From the NCBI RefSeq assembly GCF_018390735.1, contig NZ_JAHBCL010000008.1, positions 62,001 through 126,000 of the forward strand: a DNA stretch of 64,000 nt. Direction: 5' to 3'. Position 1 is the first letter of the stretch, and each line of letters opens with the position of its first letter. A model generated the notes under the pieces. The model was not told the origin of the DNA and ran no database searches. It saw only the letters and a list, made by a program, of their open reading frames with translations. Source of the DNA: Fusibacter paucivorans (GTDB taxonomy: Bacteria > Bacillota > Clostridia > Peptostreptococcales > Acidaminobacteraceae). The position numbers were made by a program, and so were the translations under genes. Positions 44,514 through 53,479 of the stretch are shown one piece after another.

Positions 44514-45822
44514 GGCAATTTTAAAACAGTATGGTACAAAACATGTTTCGGCAGATGAGGCGGTGGCCTGTGTCAAATCTGGTGACTGGATTGAATTTGG
44601 TTTTTTTGCCAATCTGCCGCTGACGCTGGATGTGGCATTGGCAAAGCGGATACGAGATCAGAGGCTGTTCGACATTAAACTTCGCGGCGGCGTGTTGATG
44701 CAAAGGCTTCAATCATTGGAAAGTGACAATGCAATATGGTATTCCTATCATTTTGGCGGTCTCGAGAGAGCATTGGCAAAAGAGGGTAAAGCCTATCACA
44801 TTCCGATAAAGTATTCTGAAGTGCCAGTTTACTTGAGAGAGAATCTGACGACAAATGTGGTGATGATACAGACAACACCAATGGATGAAGAAGGCTATTT
44901 TAACTTTGGTGTCACTTTTTCACACTTTAAGGCGGCCATTGAAAAGGCAGATACTGTCATTGTTGAAATCAATACCAACCTTCCCAAAGTACACGGCGGC
45001 TTTGATCACGCTGTTCACATTGATGATGTCCACTACATTGTCGAAGGTGGGAATAATCCGATCTTTGAATTGCCAAGTGCTTCACCAAGTGAAACTGATT
45101 TAAAGATTGCAAGTTATGTCATGCCGGAAATCAATGATGGCGCGTGCTTACAACTCGGCATTGGTGGGCTTCCCAATGCGCTTGGCAAGCTCATTGCAAA
45201 GTCGGAACTAAAGGACCTAAGCGTTCACAGCGAAATGTTGGCAGATGCATTTGTCGACTTGGTCGAAGCGGGAAAGATCACAGGCAAGTACAAGGAACTG
45301 GATAACGGCAAAATTGTGTTCACTTTTGCGGCAGGCTCACAGAAACTATATGATTTTATGCATGATAATCCTATGCTGGCGGCATATCCTGTTGACTATG
45401 TCAACAATGTGCTCGTCACATCAAAGATCAATCACTTTATCTCGATCAACGGGGCTTTGGAAATTGATTTGACAGGGCAAGTATGCTCTGAATCCATGGG
45501 GTATAAACAGTTTACCGGTGCCGGTGGTCAGCTCGATTTTGTTGAAGGTGCCTACCTTTCAGAGGGAGGAAAAACATTTATTTGCTTGCCGGCGACCTTT
45601 AAAAATAAATCGGGTGTGCTTCATTCGAGAATTAATCCGATGCTGACACCCGGCGCTGTTGTGACAACCCCCAGAAACGCCGTTCAGTATGTGGTAACAG
45701 AGTATGGATGTATTAATCTTAAGGGATTGTCGACAAGAGAACGTGCAGAAAAATTAGCCAGTATTGCACACCCGGATTTTCGAGACGGTTTAAAAAAGGC
45801 TGCAGAGAAGATGGGATTATAG
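44500..45822 (+). CDS. AbfT-like CoA-transferase (acetyl-CoA hydrolase/transferase family)
   Basis: A 440-residue class I CoA-transferase that moves CoA from acetyl-CoA or similar to a carboxylate. GIGGLPNALG at about 220-229 and catalytic E245 in SVHSEMLADAF are visible; the C-terminus YGCINLKGLSTRERAEKL is typical of 4-hydroxybutyrate CoA-transferase and butyryl-CoA:acetate transferase. TTGGGAGG overlaps the previous gene. Given abfD 12 kb away, 4-hydroxybutyrate is a fair candidate substrate, but the operon context allows others. Confidence 0.88.
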   Translation: MTADKAILKQYGTKHVSADEAVACVKSGDWIEFGFFANLPLTLDVALAKRIRDQRLFDIKLRGGVLMQRLQSLESDNAIWYSYHFGGLERALAKEGKAYHIPIKYSEVPVYLRENLTTNVVMIQTTPMDEEGYFNFGVTFSHFKAAIEKADTVIVEINTNLPKVHGGFDHAVHIDDVHYIVEGGNNPIFELPSASPSETDLKIASYVMPEINDGACLQLGIGGLPNALGKLIAKSELKDLSVHSEMLADAFVDLVEAGKITGKYKELDNGKIVFTFAAGSQKLYDFMHDNPMLAAYPVDYVNNVLVTSKINHFISINGALEIDLTGQVCSESMGYKQFTGAGGQLDFVEGAYLSEGGKTFICLPATFKNKSGVLHSRINPMLTPGAVVTTPRNAVQYVVTEYGCINLKGLSTRERAEKLASIAHPDFRDGLKKAAEKMGL

Positions 45823-45851
45823 AAACATAGTATTATTAAGATGACTAAGGA

Positions 45852-45880
45852 AGAAAGCATCGCCGCAGGCGGTGCTTTCT
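45852..45880 (+). terminator. Hairpin after the TRAP/CoA operon
   Basis: AGAAAGCATCGCC pairs with GGCGGTGCTTTCT (one wobble); no long T run follows. Confidence 0.6.
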
Positions 45881-45904
45881 GCTTGCAAAGCGATTGCTAA
45901 CATA

Positions 45905-45946
45905 AAAAGCCGGCGTCTCCATCAAAGGGATGGAGAGCTGGCTTTT
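45905..45946 (+). terminator. Second terminator hairpin between convergent operons
   Basis: AAAAGCCGGCGTCTCCATC pairs with GATGGAGAGCTGGCTTTT with minor mismatches, ending in a T run. Confidence 0.75.
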
Positions 45947-45993
45947 ATGAAGCTGTGCTTTAATGATTCATAAGCTTTGTTGTTGAAAACTGA

Positions 45994-46221
45994 TTACAAA
46001 TACTTTTCGAGCTCTTTTGCAGAGGGAACACGACCGTAGAATTTAACGACTTCATCGACGACGAGTGCTGGTGTCTGCATAACGCCGTATGCCATGATTG
46101 CTTTGAAATCCTCTACCTTTTCGACTGTAGCATCAATGCCCATTGCATCAACCGCCGCTTTGACATTTGCTTCGAGCTTTTTGCAATTGGCGCATCCTGA
46201 ACCCAATACTTTAATAATCAT
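45994..46221 (-). CDS. Thioredoxin-fold small redox protein
   Basis: A 75-residue thioredoxin-like protein of the redox-active disulfide protein 2 group, with the CxxC pair C10 and C13 in GSGCANCKK and the cis-proline region MQTPALVVD. GGAGG precedes the ATG. It lies last in a regulator-permease-thioredoxin set; this trio recurs in anaerobes with DUF318 permeases and suggests metal(loid) or thiol handling. Confidence 0.88.
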   Translation of the reverse strand: MIIKVLGSGCANCKKLEANVKAAVDAMGIDATVEKVEDFKAIMAYGVMQTPALVVDEVVKFYGRVPSAKELEKYL

Positions 46222-46341
46222 AATTGCCTCCTAAAAATAATTTAAAAAGTTGATATTCTAAAATTTGAAAGAAAAAGATGTTTTTACACCCAATAAATGT
46301 TAGTGGGAGCTGTGTAGTTTCCTAAAAATTAATGGTTTAGC

Positions 46342-47349
46342 TTAAGTAATCAATAAGTAGCCAAATGCGTTAAAGGTAAATCCGATGATCAGAATGCCAA
46401 CTGTGACAATTCCGGCGAATATTACGAGCAGTTTTGTTTTAACCACATTTTTAAGCAGGATCATTGACGGCAGTGACAAGGCTGTGACGGCCATCATAAA
46501 AGCGAGTGCTGTTCCGATGCCAACGCCTTTAAGGACGAGTGCTTCTGCGATCGGCAATGTACCGAAGATATCAGCATACATTGGAACACCGACAATGGTT
46601 GCCAGTGGTACGGAATACCATTTATCCTGTCCGAGTACAGCAGAGATGACGCTTGCCGGAATCCAGTTGTGGATAGCGGCGCCAATACCGACGCCAATTA
46701 AGATATAGAGCCATACTTTCTTAATGATATCAAGTACCTGTTGTTTTGCAAAGGCTAATCGATCGGCCGTGGTAAGTGACTCTTCCGGTAAATCGACGAG
46801 TTTATTGCTGAATACAAAAGGCTCCACATATTTCTCCAGTTTAGCTTTGCTGATAATTGTGCCGCCAATAACAGCCAGCACAAGCCCTACAACAACGTAA
46901 GCAAGTGCGATACGCCAGTTGAAAATGCTCGCCAGCAGCAGGACGGATGCAAGATCCACAAGCGGTGAGGAAATGAGAAATGAAAAAGTGACCCCGATGG
47001 GAAGGCCGGCGCTGGTGAAGCCGATAAACAGCGGAATTGATGAACATGAACAAAATGGTGTGACTGTTCCAAGCAGGGCACCGAGAATATTGGCAGTAAT
47101 GCCGTTAAATCTTCCGAGTATTTCCCTTGTTCGCTCTGGTGGGAAGAAGCTTTGAATATAGGAGATTGCAAAAATAAGGACTGATAATAAAATAAATATC
47201 TTGATGACGTCGTAAAGATAGAAATGAACACTGCCGCCGAGTCGTGAATGAATATCCAATCCAAATACGCCGGTGACGAGTTTTTCTATCAGATTGGACA
47301 GCCAATTCATTTTGAGGACTTCATCATTAAGCCATTGAAATATAAACAT
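46342..47349 (-). CDS. DUF318/ArsP-type permease
   Basis: A 335-residue membrane protein with about eight TM segments. The motif TPFCSCSSIPLFIGF (C100, C102) and FLISSPLVDLASVLLL are typical of DUF318 permeases, of which ArsP exports trivalent organoarsenicals; other members are uncharacterised. An AAGG-rich ribosome site precedes ATG 47349. It follows an ArsR-type regulator by 40 bases. A metalloid or organic-thiol export role is inferred. Confidence 0.86.
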   Translation of the reverse strand: MFIFQWLNDEVLKMNWLSNLIEKLVTGVFGLDIHSRLGGSVHFYLYDVIKIFILLSVLIFAISYIQSFFPPERTREILGRFNGITANILGALLGTVTPFCSCSSIPLFIGFTSAGLPIGVTFSFLISSPLVDLASVLLLASIFNWRIALAYVVVGLVLAVIGGTIISKAKLEKYVEPFVFSNKLVDLPEESLTTADRLAFAKQQVLDIIKKVWLYILIGVGIGAAIHNWIPASVISAVLGQDKWYSVPLATIVGVPMYADIFGTLPIAEALVLKGVGIGTALAFMMAVTALSLPSMILLKNVVKTKLLVIFAGIVTVGILIIGFTFNAFGYLLIT

Positions 47350-47389
47350 CCTTCTAAATCCTTTCCTGTCAAATTAATAATTTTACCTA

Positions 47390-47746
47390 TTAATAATTTG
47401 GTACATTAATCTGACATTGGTTTAAATATTGTTCTTTAGCGTCAAGGCGCTGGTAATCGGTTTCAAACATTGCATATTGATCAATATCATCACTCAATGT
47501 GGTCAGTACTTGCATCAGCAATGGATTTTCTCTTTTTAAGGCATAGAATACAAATTTTTCACGCCTCTCATCTTCAACGAGGCCTAGATCGCGCAATTTT
47601 GCCAGATTCTTTGAAATGCGCGGTTGAGGAACCTCTAAGATGCCAACGAGTTCGCAGACGCATAGGGGTTCCCGATACAGAAGCATTAAGATGCGTAGTC
47701 TGGTTTCATCGGATAACAGTTTGAAAACGCTTGTTGGTTGTTGCAT
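47390..47746 (-). CDS. ArsR/SmtB-family metalloregulator
   Basis: A 118-residue winged-helix repressor. The LCVCEL motif (C29, C31) at the start of the recognition region is the alpha-3 metal site of ArsR-type sensors of arsenite or cadmium. VPQPRISKNLAKLRDLGLV is the DNA-binding helix pair. First gene of the operon; a 24-base dyad lies 39 bases upstream. Confidence 0.9.
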   Translation of the reverse strand: MQQPTSVFKLLSDETRLRILMLLYREPLCVCELVGILEVPQPRISKNLAKLRDLGLVEDERREKFVFYALKRENPLLMQVLTTLSDDIDQYAMFETDYQRLDAKEQYLNQCQINVPNY

Positions 47747-47784
47747 AAAATAACCTCACAGTTAAAATAGGGGATCAATAACGA

Positions 47785-47808
47785 ATTCTCATATACTCAT
47801 ATGGGAAT
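47785..47808. promoter_or_regulatory. ArsR operator candidate
   Basis: ATTCTCATAT-ACTC-ATATGGGAAT, arms symmetric at nine of ten positions, upstream of the arsR-like start. Confidence 0.6.
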
Positions 47809-47885
47809 GTGTAAATTTTACAATGAATTCTTTTCAATGTCAAGGTCTGATGAGAATCTTTTTAAAAGGAAGTGTGGTGAGAGGA

Positions 47886-48785
47886 TCAACGCGTTGATGA
47901 AACGGATTTTTGGCTATAGTGCAGGCAAAAGTCTTTAAAACACAATAATGATTTTGTGAGGTATTTGTGTTTATGAAAGGCGATTCTAAATGTGCGGTTA
48001 AATTGAACGCCACGAACGGTAAAGGCAGCCAATTTGTTTGATTCAACGTAATCTGCAACGGCGCGTTCTGAGATAACGGTAAGGCCCAAGTTGAGTGCAA
48101 CGGCATTTTTGATTGTGTCAGCATTATTGCAGGTCCAGGATGTCTGCCAAGGCTGCTGTGCAGCACGCATGGTATCTTCAAACTTTTTCCTTGTGCCGCT
48201 TCCGATTTCACGGAGAATAAAATTTTCGCCGTCTAGCTTTTCAGGTGACAAATTCTGTTTTCCGGCGAAAGGATGGTCAGGGGAACAGATGAAGACTAAA
48301 TGATCAGACATAAAGGGCAATTCTAAGAGATCGGAAGTTGTGATCTCGCCTTCAATTAAACCAATATCCAACTGATCGTTCATGAGCAGCTGTTCAATGG
48401 CTGCTGTATTGTCTTCTGTGATGGTGATATTAATATTGGGGTATGCCTTTTGAAAAGAGACGATAAGTATTGGTAGAACACATGTTGCAACAGTTACGCT
48501 GGCACCGATTCGTATCGCTGCATTTTGTTCATAGGCTTTCATTTCAGCTTCAATATCTTCATAAAGTCTTAAGACATGACGCGCATAGCTGAGTAGGCTT
48601 TCGCCGGCTGATGTCAAATAAAGTTTACGAGAAAGCCTTTCGAAAAAACGGACGCCATACTGGCTTTCGAGTTCTTGTATCGCTTGGCTGACTGCCGACT
48701 GTGAAATGTAAAGCGTCTTTGCGGCCAATGTCATGTTCATGTTGTCACAAACTGCCGTGAAAATTTGAAAGTGCCTGCGTGTCAT
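47886..48785 (-). CDS. LysR-family regulator, YeiE-like
   Basis: A 299-residue regulator. N-terminal helix-turn-helix (MNMTLAAKTLYISQSAVSQAIQELE) and a CysB-like effector domain from about 90, with LPFMSDHLVFICSPDHPFAG and FILREIGSGTRKKFED typical of the YeiE/CysL branch. AGGAGG-like GGAGGATCCT precedes the ATG. It is divergent from a YeiH-type exporter, the standard pairing, so sulfite or a related sulfur compound is the likely signal. Confidence 0.9.
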   Translation of the reverse strand: MTRRHFQIFTAVCDNMNMTLAAKTLYISQSAVSQAIQELESQYGVRFFERLSRKLYLTSAGESLLSYARHVLRLYEDIEAEMKAYEQNAAIRIGASVTVATCVLPILIVSFQKAYPNINITITEDNTAAIEQLLMNDQLDIGLIEGEITTSDLLELPFMSDHLVFICSPDHPFAGKQNLSPEKLDGENFILREIGSGTRKKFEDTMRAAQQPWQTSWTCNNADTIKNAVALNLGLTVISERAVADYVESNKLAAFTVRGVQFNRTFRIAFHKHKYLTKSLLCFKDFCLHYSQKSVSSTR

Positions 48786-49044
48786 AGGATCCTCCTGTTA
48801 TAAAACTGTGTGATGCATACAATAGCGTACAGAACTGTACTTTGATAACCAAAATAGTAAGAAATCAATGAAGTAAATAGAGTTCAATAAGTAAAAGATT
48901 ATTAAAACAATAAGATAATAATATTATACTTATTTGTATTGGTAAAGTATAATAAGAAAATCAAATGGCAAAATGAGTGAGTAAATGAGTGTGTCAGTCA
49001 TATGGCAGGCTTCATCAAAATCGTTATCAATAAGGAGGCAAGAT
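48786..49044. other. Shared regulatory region of the LysR and YeiH genes
   Basis: Very AT-rich. AATAAG near 48906 and CTTATT near 48930 frame an ATAATATTAT palindrome, a plausible LysR site. No other element is clear. Confidence 0.35.
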
Positions 49045-50082
49045 TTGGAGATAATCAGAAAAAGGAGTCCCGGTATTTTATTGGCATTTATAATTGCCGC
49101 TATTGCATGGCAACTTGGGAAATGGGCGCCAATTGTCGGCAGTCCTGTTTTTGGCATTTTAATCGGCATGATAATTGCGACGTGGCAGCGTCCGAAATAC
49201 TTTGATGCAGGGATTAATTATACATCGAAAAAGCTTCTCAAGCTTGCTATAATTCTCATTGGTTTTAATATGAATCTCGTCCATGTGCTCGCAGTAGGCA
49301 GACAGACGCTGGTGTTAATGTTCTTTACGCTTTCTGCAACGTTTTTAACAGCTTATTTAGCAGGGCGATGGCTTAAAATTGAACGTAATGCCAATATTCT
49401 CATTGGGGTTGGTACGGCGATCTGCGGCGGATCGGCAATTGCGGCAACAGCACCTGTTATTGATGCCGATGATAGTGAAGTCGCCAGTGCCATTTCGACG
49501 ATCTTTCTCTTTAATGTAATTGCAGCTTTTGCTTTCCCGGCGATGGGGCACTTTTTTGGGATGACGGATCACTTTTTCGGCTTATGGGCGGGAACGGCTA
49601 TCAACGATACATCTTCAGTAGTTGCAGCGGGCTATGCCTACAGCAGTACAGCGGGCGATTTGGCTGTTATTGTAAAATTAACGCGCACATTGATGATTAT
49701 CCCTGTGACATTGGTGCTTGCGATTTACCAATCAAAAAAAGACGCAGCAAGTCACAAAATCAGTGTTAAAGGTATCGAAACGGAGATGCACAGCGGCAGT
49801 TATCATCTTGTATCAATTTTTCCTTGGTTTGTACTGGGGTTTTTAGCTGCGGCATTTCTCAATACGGTGGTTGAACCCATGTGGGAGGGATGGATTCCGG
49901 CAGCGCATCAATTGGCGGTTCTTGGTAAATTCATGATTGTCATGGCGATGGCAGCCATCGGTCTCAATACACATTTGGGCAAGCTCGTACGAAATGGCAT
50001 CAGACCATTGATACTAGGCTTTACAACCTGGGTAGTTCTAGCCGTAGTGTCTATCTTAGTGCAGGTGACTTTGCAGTTCTAA
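49045..50082 (+). CDS. YeiH-family putative sulfate/sulfite exporter
   Basis: A 345-residue membrane protein with about ten TM segments. The pattern LLKLAIILIGFNMNL, GVGTAICGGSAIAATAPVI and GTAINDTSSVVAAG is diagnostic of the YeiH family (UPF0324), linked to sulfite/sulfonate release. TTG 49045 is chosen because AAGGAGG lies seven bases ahead; an ATG at 48985 has no ribosome site. Expected to be activated by the divergent LysR protein. Confidence 0.85.
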   Translation: MEIIRKRSPGILLAFIIAAIAWQLGKWAPIVGSPVFGILIGMIIATWQRPKYFDAGINYTSKKLLKLAIILIGFNMNLVHVLAVGRQTLVLMFFTLSATFLTAYLAGRWLKIERNANILIGVGTAICGGSAIAATAPVIDADDSEVASAISTIFLFNVIAAFAFPAMGHFFGMTDHFFGLWAGTAINDTSSVVAAGYAYSSTAGDLAVIVKLTRTLMIIPVTLVLAIYQSKKDAASHKISVKGIETEMHSGSYHLVSIFPWFVLGFLAAAFLNTVVEPMWEGWIPAAHQLAVLGKFMIVMAMAAIGLNTHLGKLVRNGIRPLILGFTTWVVLAVVSILVQVTLQF

Positions 50083-50145
50083 TCATTTGTTTTACCTGAC
50101 CTCTTATGACTTTTAATACAGATTTTAATAACAGATGAGAGATAT

Positions 50146-50187
50146 AAAAAACGGGGCAATTGTTTTTAAAGCAATCGCCCCGTTTTT
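50146..50187. terminator. Bidirectional terminator
   Basis: AAAACGGGGCAATTG pairs with CAATCGCCCCGTTTT and a T run. On the minus strand it includes the last codons of the YibE/F gene. Confidence 0.85.
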
Positions 50188-51482
50188 ATATGGTAAGAAC
50201 GAGGGGGATTAGGTGCTGCAAGAGGTGTTGGCATTTGCTGTGTAAATGGCGGCGTTTTTGCGAAATGAATTTCCGAATTGATTGTAATTGTTTCAAGAGC
50301 AGCTTTGTTTGCATTTTCTTCGAAATGATCATTAGAGCGTTTATCGGCATTGTGATGATCATGCTTGTCAGGATGTGCTAAAAGGAAGCCGCTGGTGAGT
50401 GCAGTAAAAGGTGCGACAGTAACGAGACCGATACTGCCGATCACAGTATGGAGGATTTCTGAAGAGATATATTTAAGATTTAAAATATTGATAAGTGGTG
50501 TTCCCTGTGCCATAAAGACCATCAAAAGCGATATGAATCCACCTGAATAAGCCAGCAGCAACGTCGTGGTCATCGTTCCCATGATGGCACGGCCGATGGC
50601 AAAACCGGATTGAATTAGTTTTCGACGGCTCAAATCAGGTGCTGAAATAATGAGTTCGTGCATAGCGGAAGTAATATCCACAGAGACATCCATCATGGCA
50701 CCAGAGCTGGCAATAAAGATGCTGGCGATGAAGATTTGCGTTAAATCCAAATAAGCATAGCCGGCATACATCAAGCTTTCGGCATAGGGCATGACAGCAC
50801 CGTGAATATTGAAGGCGCCAACTAAATACATCGCAATAAAAGCAGTCAGCAGCGTCCCTAGTGACGAACCGAGAATGGCAGAAAGGGATCGTGTATCGAG
50901 GCCGTATACTAATAAGATGATAAGGGATGTCAAAGCGAGCGTACAGCCGAGACCAATGAGAATGGGATTAAAGCCGTTGAGAAAAGCAGGAACGAGTATC
51001 TTCCAGATGACGAGAACAGTCATCATAAAGGAAATAATCGATCTAAAACCCGTCCACCCCGCAAACGCGATCAGCAATATGATAAATGCGGCGACGAGGA
51101 CGATGGTTTTGGTCAAGCGATAATGATCCACGAGATTGATATAATGAATGCCATCATCGGTGTAGTCTATAACAGCAAGGGCTTTATCACCTGGCACGTA
51201 GAGTTTGTCTTGTTCCAATGATCCGAGCATCAGGTTGACGGCGGGCGCTGTTTGTCCTTTATACTGCCCGCCAAGTACTTCAACGCTGCAATTTTGTTCG
51301 CCTTGCTTTACGAGGCCGATCTGATGAACGCTGTCATTATCGACGGTGAGAATTGACACGGGGACACGTTCGGTGTTTGGAAAGATTTTTTGTGTATACT
51401 GAGATGGTAAAAGCCAGAGCATTATACACAGGATAAGTGTAATAATCGTTGGAACAGCAATATGGTATTGTGCACGAATCAT
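50166..51482 (-). CDS. YibE/F-family membrane protein
   Basis: A 438-residue protein with one N-terminal TM (about 8-25), an extracytoplasmic beta domain to about 130, and some seven TM segments in the YibE/F core (TMTVLVIWKILVPAF-like, SGAMMDVSVDITSAMHEL, GRAIMGTMTTTLLLAYSG). The tail is polar, with a histidine cluster HPDKHDHHN near residue 380 that could bind metal. ATG 51482 has AAAGGAG upstream; the longer frame has no support. Function is unknown for the family. Confidence 0.82.
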   Translation of the reverse strand: MIRAQYHIAVPTIITLILCIMLWLLPSQYTQKIFPNTERVPVSILTVDNDSVHQIGLVKQGEQNCSVEVLGGQYKGQTAPAVNLMLGSLEQDKLYVPGDKALAVIDYTDDGIHYINLVDHYRLTKTIVLVAAFIILLIAFAGWTGFRSIISFMMTVLVIWKILVPAFLNGFNPILIGLGCTLALTSLIILLVYGLDTRSLSAILGSSLGTLLTAFIAMYLVGAFNIHGAVMPYAESLMYAGYAYLDLTQIFIASIFIASSGAMMDVSVDITSAMHELIISAPDLSRRKLIQSGFAIGRAIMGTMTTTLLLAYSGGFISLLMVFMAQGTPLINILNLKYISSEILHTVIGSIGLVTVAPFTALTSGFLLAHPDKHDHHNADKRSNDHFEENANKAALETITINSEIHFAKTPPFTQQMPTPLAAPNPPRSYHIKTGRLL

Positions 51483-51612
51483 AGAATGCGCACTCCTTTC
51501 AGCAGAATGAGATAAAGAATAACTTGGTAAATTCATGCGATTAAACGCAAGCGACAGATTTAGATCGATTTTTATGGATGACTTTTTACAGCAGTTTTTT
51601 TATTAAGAAAAA

Positions 51613-51641
51613 GCAAAAGGAAGTTGGACACTTCCTTTTGC
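51613..51641 (-). terminator. Terminator of the alkaline phosphatase gene
   Basis: GCAAAAGGAAGT pairs with ACTTCCTTTTGC, loop TGGAC; the minus-strand transcript ends in a T-rich tail. Confidence 0.8.
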
Positions 51642-51719
51642 CATATTCATAAGAAGATGCTGTTTAGATAGTTGCATTGTCATGTCAATTCATAAAAGCG
51701 TCTTTCTCTGTGAGGGCGT

Positions 51720-53231
51720 TTATTTGACGTGTGTCAGTGTCGCCATTTTTGTAAAGAGATCCGTATTGTCATAAGCGCCTGAAAATAATGAAGCACCAAC
51801 GCCTTCGGCATAAACAGCTGTTGGCAGGCCAGTATGAGAATATGAAGTCCAGCCTATTCCCGACTTATTGTTAAGCAAGTGTGTAATCGTGACAGAAAGG
51901 GGTTCATAGCCACCGTAGAGCAAGTAATCTTCTTCTGAAAGATTACGCGCATCTGGATCAATCATACTGAGTGTATACGCTTTTTCTAACTTGCTGAGTT
52001 CTAAATCACTGAGAACCATGTTTGGATACGCTGTTGCAGAAGCATTTACCTCTGTAACCAGACCAAAATTATCTTGGATGTCGAGGAGGACGGTATCAAA
52101 GCTTGCACTTTGCGCACGGAATGTATCTACTTTTTCATTATATGCTTCAAATGACATTGTTTGTGCATCAAGTTGGTTGAGATAGGTGCTGTATTTGGTA
52201 CCTGCATAGCCAATGGTCAGACCGCCGGTTTCATGGTCGCCGGTTACGATGATGAGTGTTTCATCTGGGTATTTGTTATAGAATTTGATTGCTTCTTGAA
52301 CAGCTTCATCAAAGGCGATGGTATCATCAATGGATGCTTTTGCGTCATTGGCATGACAAGCCCAGTCAATTTTACCGCCTTCAACCATCATAAAGAACCC
52401 TCTGTCATTATTCAGAACATCGATTCCCTTACGCGTAAAGTCTGCCAGTGAAAGGTCGCCGCTTTTACGATCAAGTTCATATGGCAATGCACCGCCAACT
52501 AATGTTGGATTGATTGCAATGACTTTATCATTGGTTTTGCTGAGGTTCAAAATGCTTTTGGTATCATTGTATACTTTGTAGCCGCTGTCTTTTGCGACTT
52601 CTAGTACTTCTTTTTGATCGCCATTTTTACCGGTGCTGACCAACAGACCGCCACCGCCAAAGTAATCAAAGCCGCTATCAATCATTTCAAGGCCAATTTC
52701 ATAATAATTGCTTCTCGTCGGTTGGTGTGCATAAAATGCAGCTGGCGTTGCATGGTTTAATGGTACAGATGAGATAATACCGATTTTGTAGCCAAACTGT
52801 TTTTTCAATTTTTCTGCGATCGTTTCATAAGCAATCGTTTTTTGCTCATCCATGTTGATAACGCCGCTGAGTGTTTTAAAGCCAGTTGAAATAGAGGTTG
52901 CCGTCGAAGCGGAATCTGGACAGAATGAAGTTGAATCAAATGTCGTTGCATTGCCGGCGACTGAGAAATTCATAAATGCCAATGGATCATTTTCCACTTT
53001 TTTGCCTTCATAAGCGACGGCACCAAGATAATCACTTGCCGCTGTCAGCTGAGGGAAAGTCATACCGTCTCCGATAAACAAGAAGACGTATTTCGGCGCA
53101 TCGCCTTGCCAAGTGCTGCTTTCCGTAGAGGCAACGCTAGGTGACGAAATCTGTGAGGCAAAGACTAAGCCTGAAACGACGAGTGTCAGTGCCATAAATG
53201 CTGTTAACAAGCGTTTTAATTTTGTTTTCAT
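51720..53231 (-). CDS. Secreted alkaline phosphatase
   Basis: A 503-residue phosphomonoesterase with a signal peptide (basic MKTKLKR, hydrophobic to about residue 25). The nucleophile is S107 in CPDSASTATS; D54 in FIGDGMT and the metal histidines in ACHANDA, GDHETGG and SHTG are seen. No lipobox or sortase signal, so it is secreted or loosely held. ATG 53231 has GGAGG five bases ahead. A five-unit Pho box precedes it, so it is a phosphate-starvation gene. Confidence 0.94.
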   Translation of the reverse strand: MKTKLKRLLTAFMALTLVVSGLVFASQISSPSVASTESSTWQGDAPKYVFLFIGDGMTFPQLTAASDYLGAVAYEGKKVENDPLAFMNFSVAGNATTFDSTSFCPDSASTATSISTGFKTLSGVINMDEQKTIAYETIAEKLKKQFGYKIGIISSVPLNHATPAAFYAHQPTRSNYYEIGLEMIDSGFDYFGGGGLLVSTGKNGDQKEVLEVAKDSGYKVYNDTKSILNLSKTNDKVIAINPTLVGGALPYELDRKSGDLSLADFTRKGIDVLNNDRGFFMMVEGGKIDWACHANDAKASIDDTIAFDEAVQEAIKFYNKYPDETLIIVTGDHETGGLTIGYAGTKYSTYLNQLDAQTMSFEAYNEKVDTFRAQSASFDTVLLDIQDNFGLVTEVNASATAYPNMVLSDLELSKLEKAYTLSMIDPDARNLSEEDYLLYGGYEPLSVTITHLLNNKSGIGWTSYSHTGLPTAVYAEGVGASLFSGAYDNTDLFTKMATLTHVK

Positions 53232-53285
53232 GAGTTCCTCCAAATTTATTATGATATAGCAGTTGTACTCATGATAATCATTTTA

Positions 53286-53335
53286 CGTTAAATGGAAATG
53301 TGAAGGTTGTAAAAAAAATGTTATGAGAATGTCAA
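53286..53335 (-). promoter_or_regulatory. Pho box of the alkaline phosphatase gene
   Basis: On the minus strand hexamers recur every 11 bases: TTGACA, ATAACA, TTTACA, CACATT, TTAACG. Four of five fit the Gram-positive PhoP hexamer TT(A/T/C)A(C/T)A well, each separated by five bases. ATATC/CATAAT sequences downstream could serve as the -10. Confidence 0.75.
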
Positions 53336-53405
53336 ATGTGGCAAAGTTGAAACAGACAAGAAAATTTTGATATGCTTGACATTGTTTGCCGTTGAGGTAA
53401 TGAAA

Positions 53406-53434
53406 TTGTTAATATTGCGACAAGTGGGTATAAA
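53406..53434 (+). promoter_or_regulatory. Sigma-70-type promoter of the flavodoxin gene
   Basis: TTGTTA at 53406-53411 and TATAAA at 53429-53434, 17-base spacer. Confidence 0.5.
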
Positions 53435-53479
53435 TAGAAAGATACAAAAACACGTCGTGGGCGTTTAAAGGAGGACGTT

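Noticed and set aside
48985-49044. Earlier ATG start for the YeiH-type exporter
   Set aside because: No ribosome site, whereas TTG 49045 has AAGGAGG at ideal distance and fits the family N-terminus.
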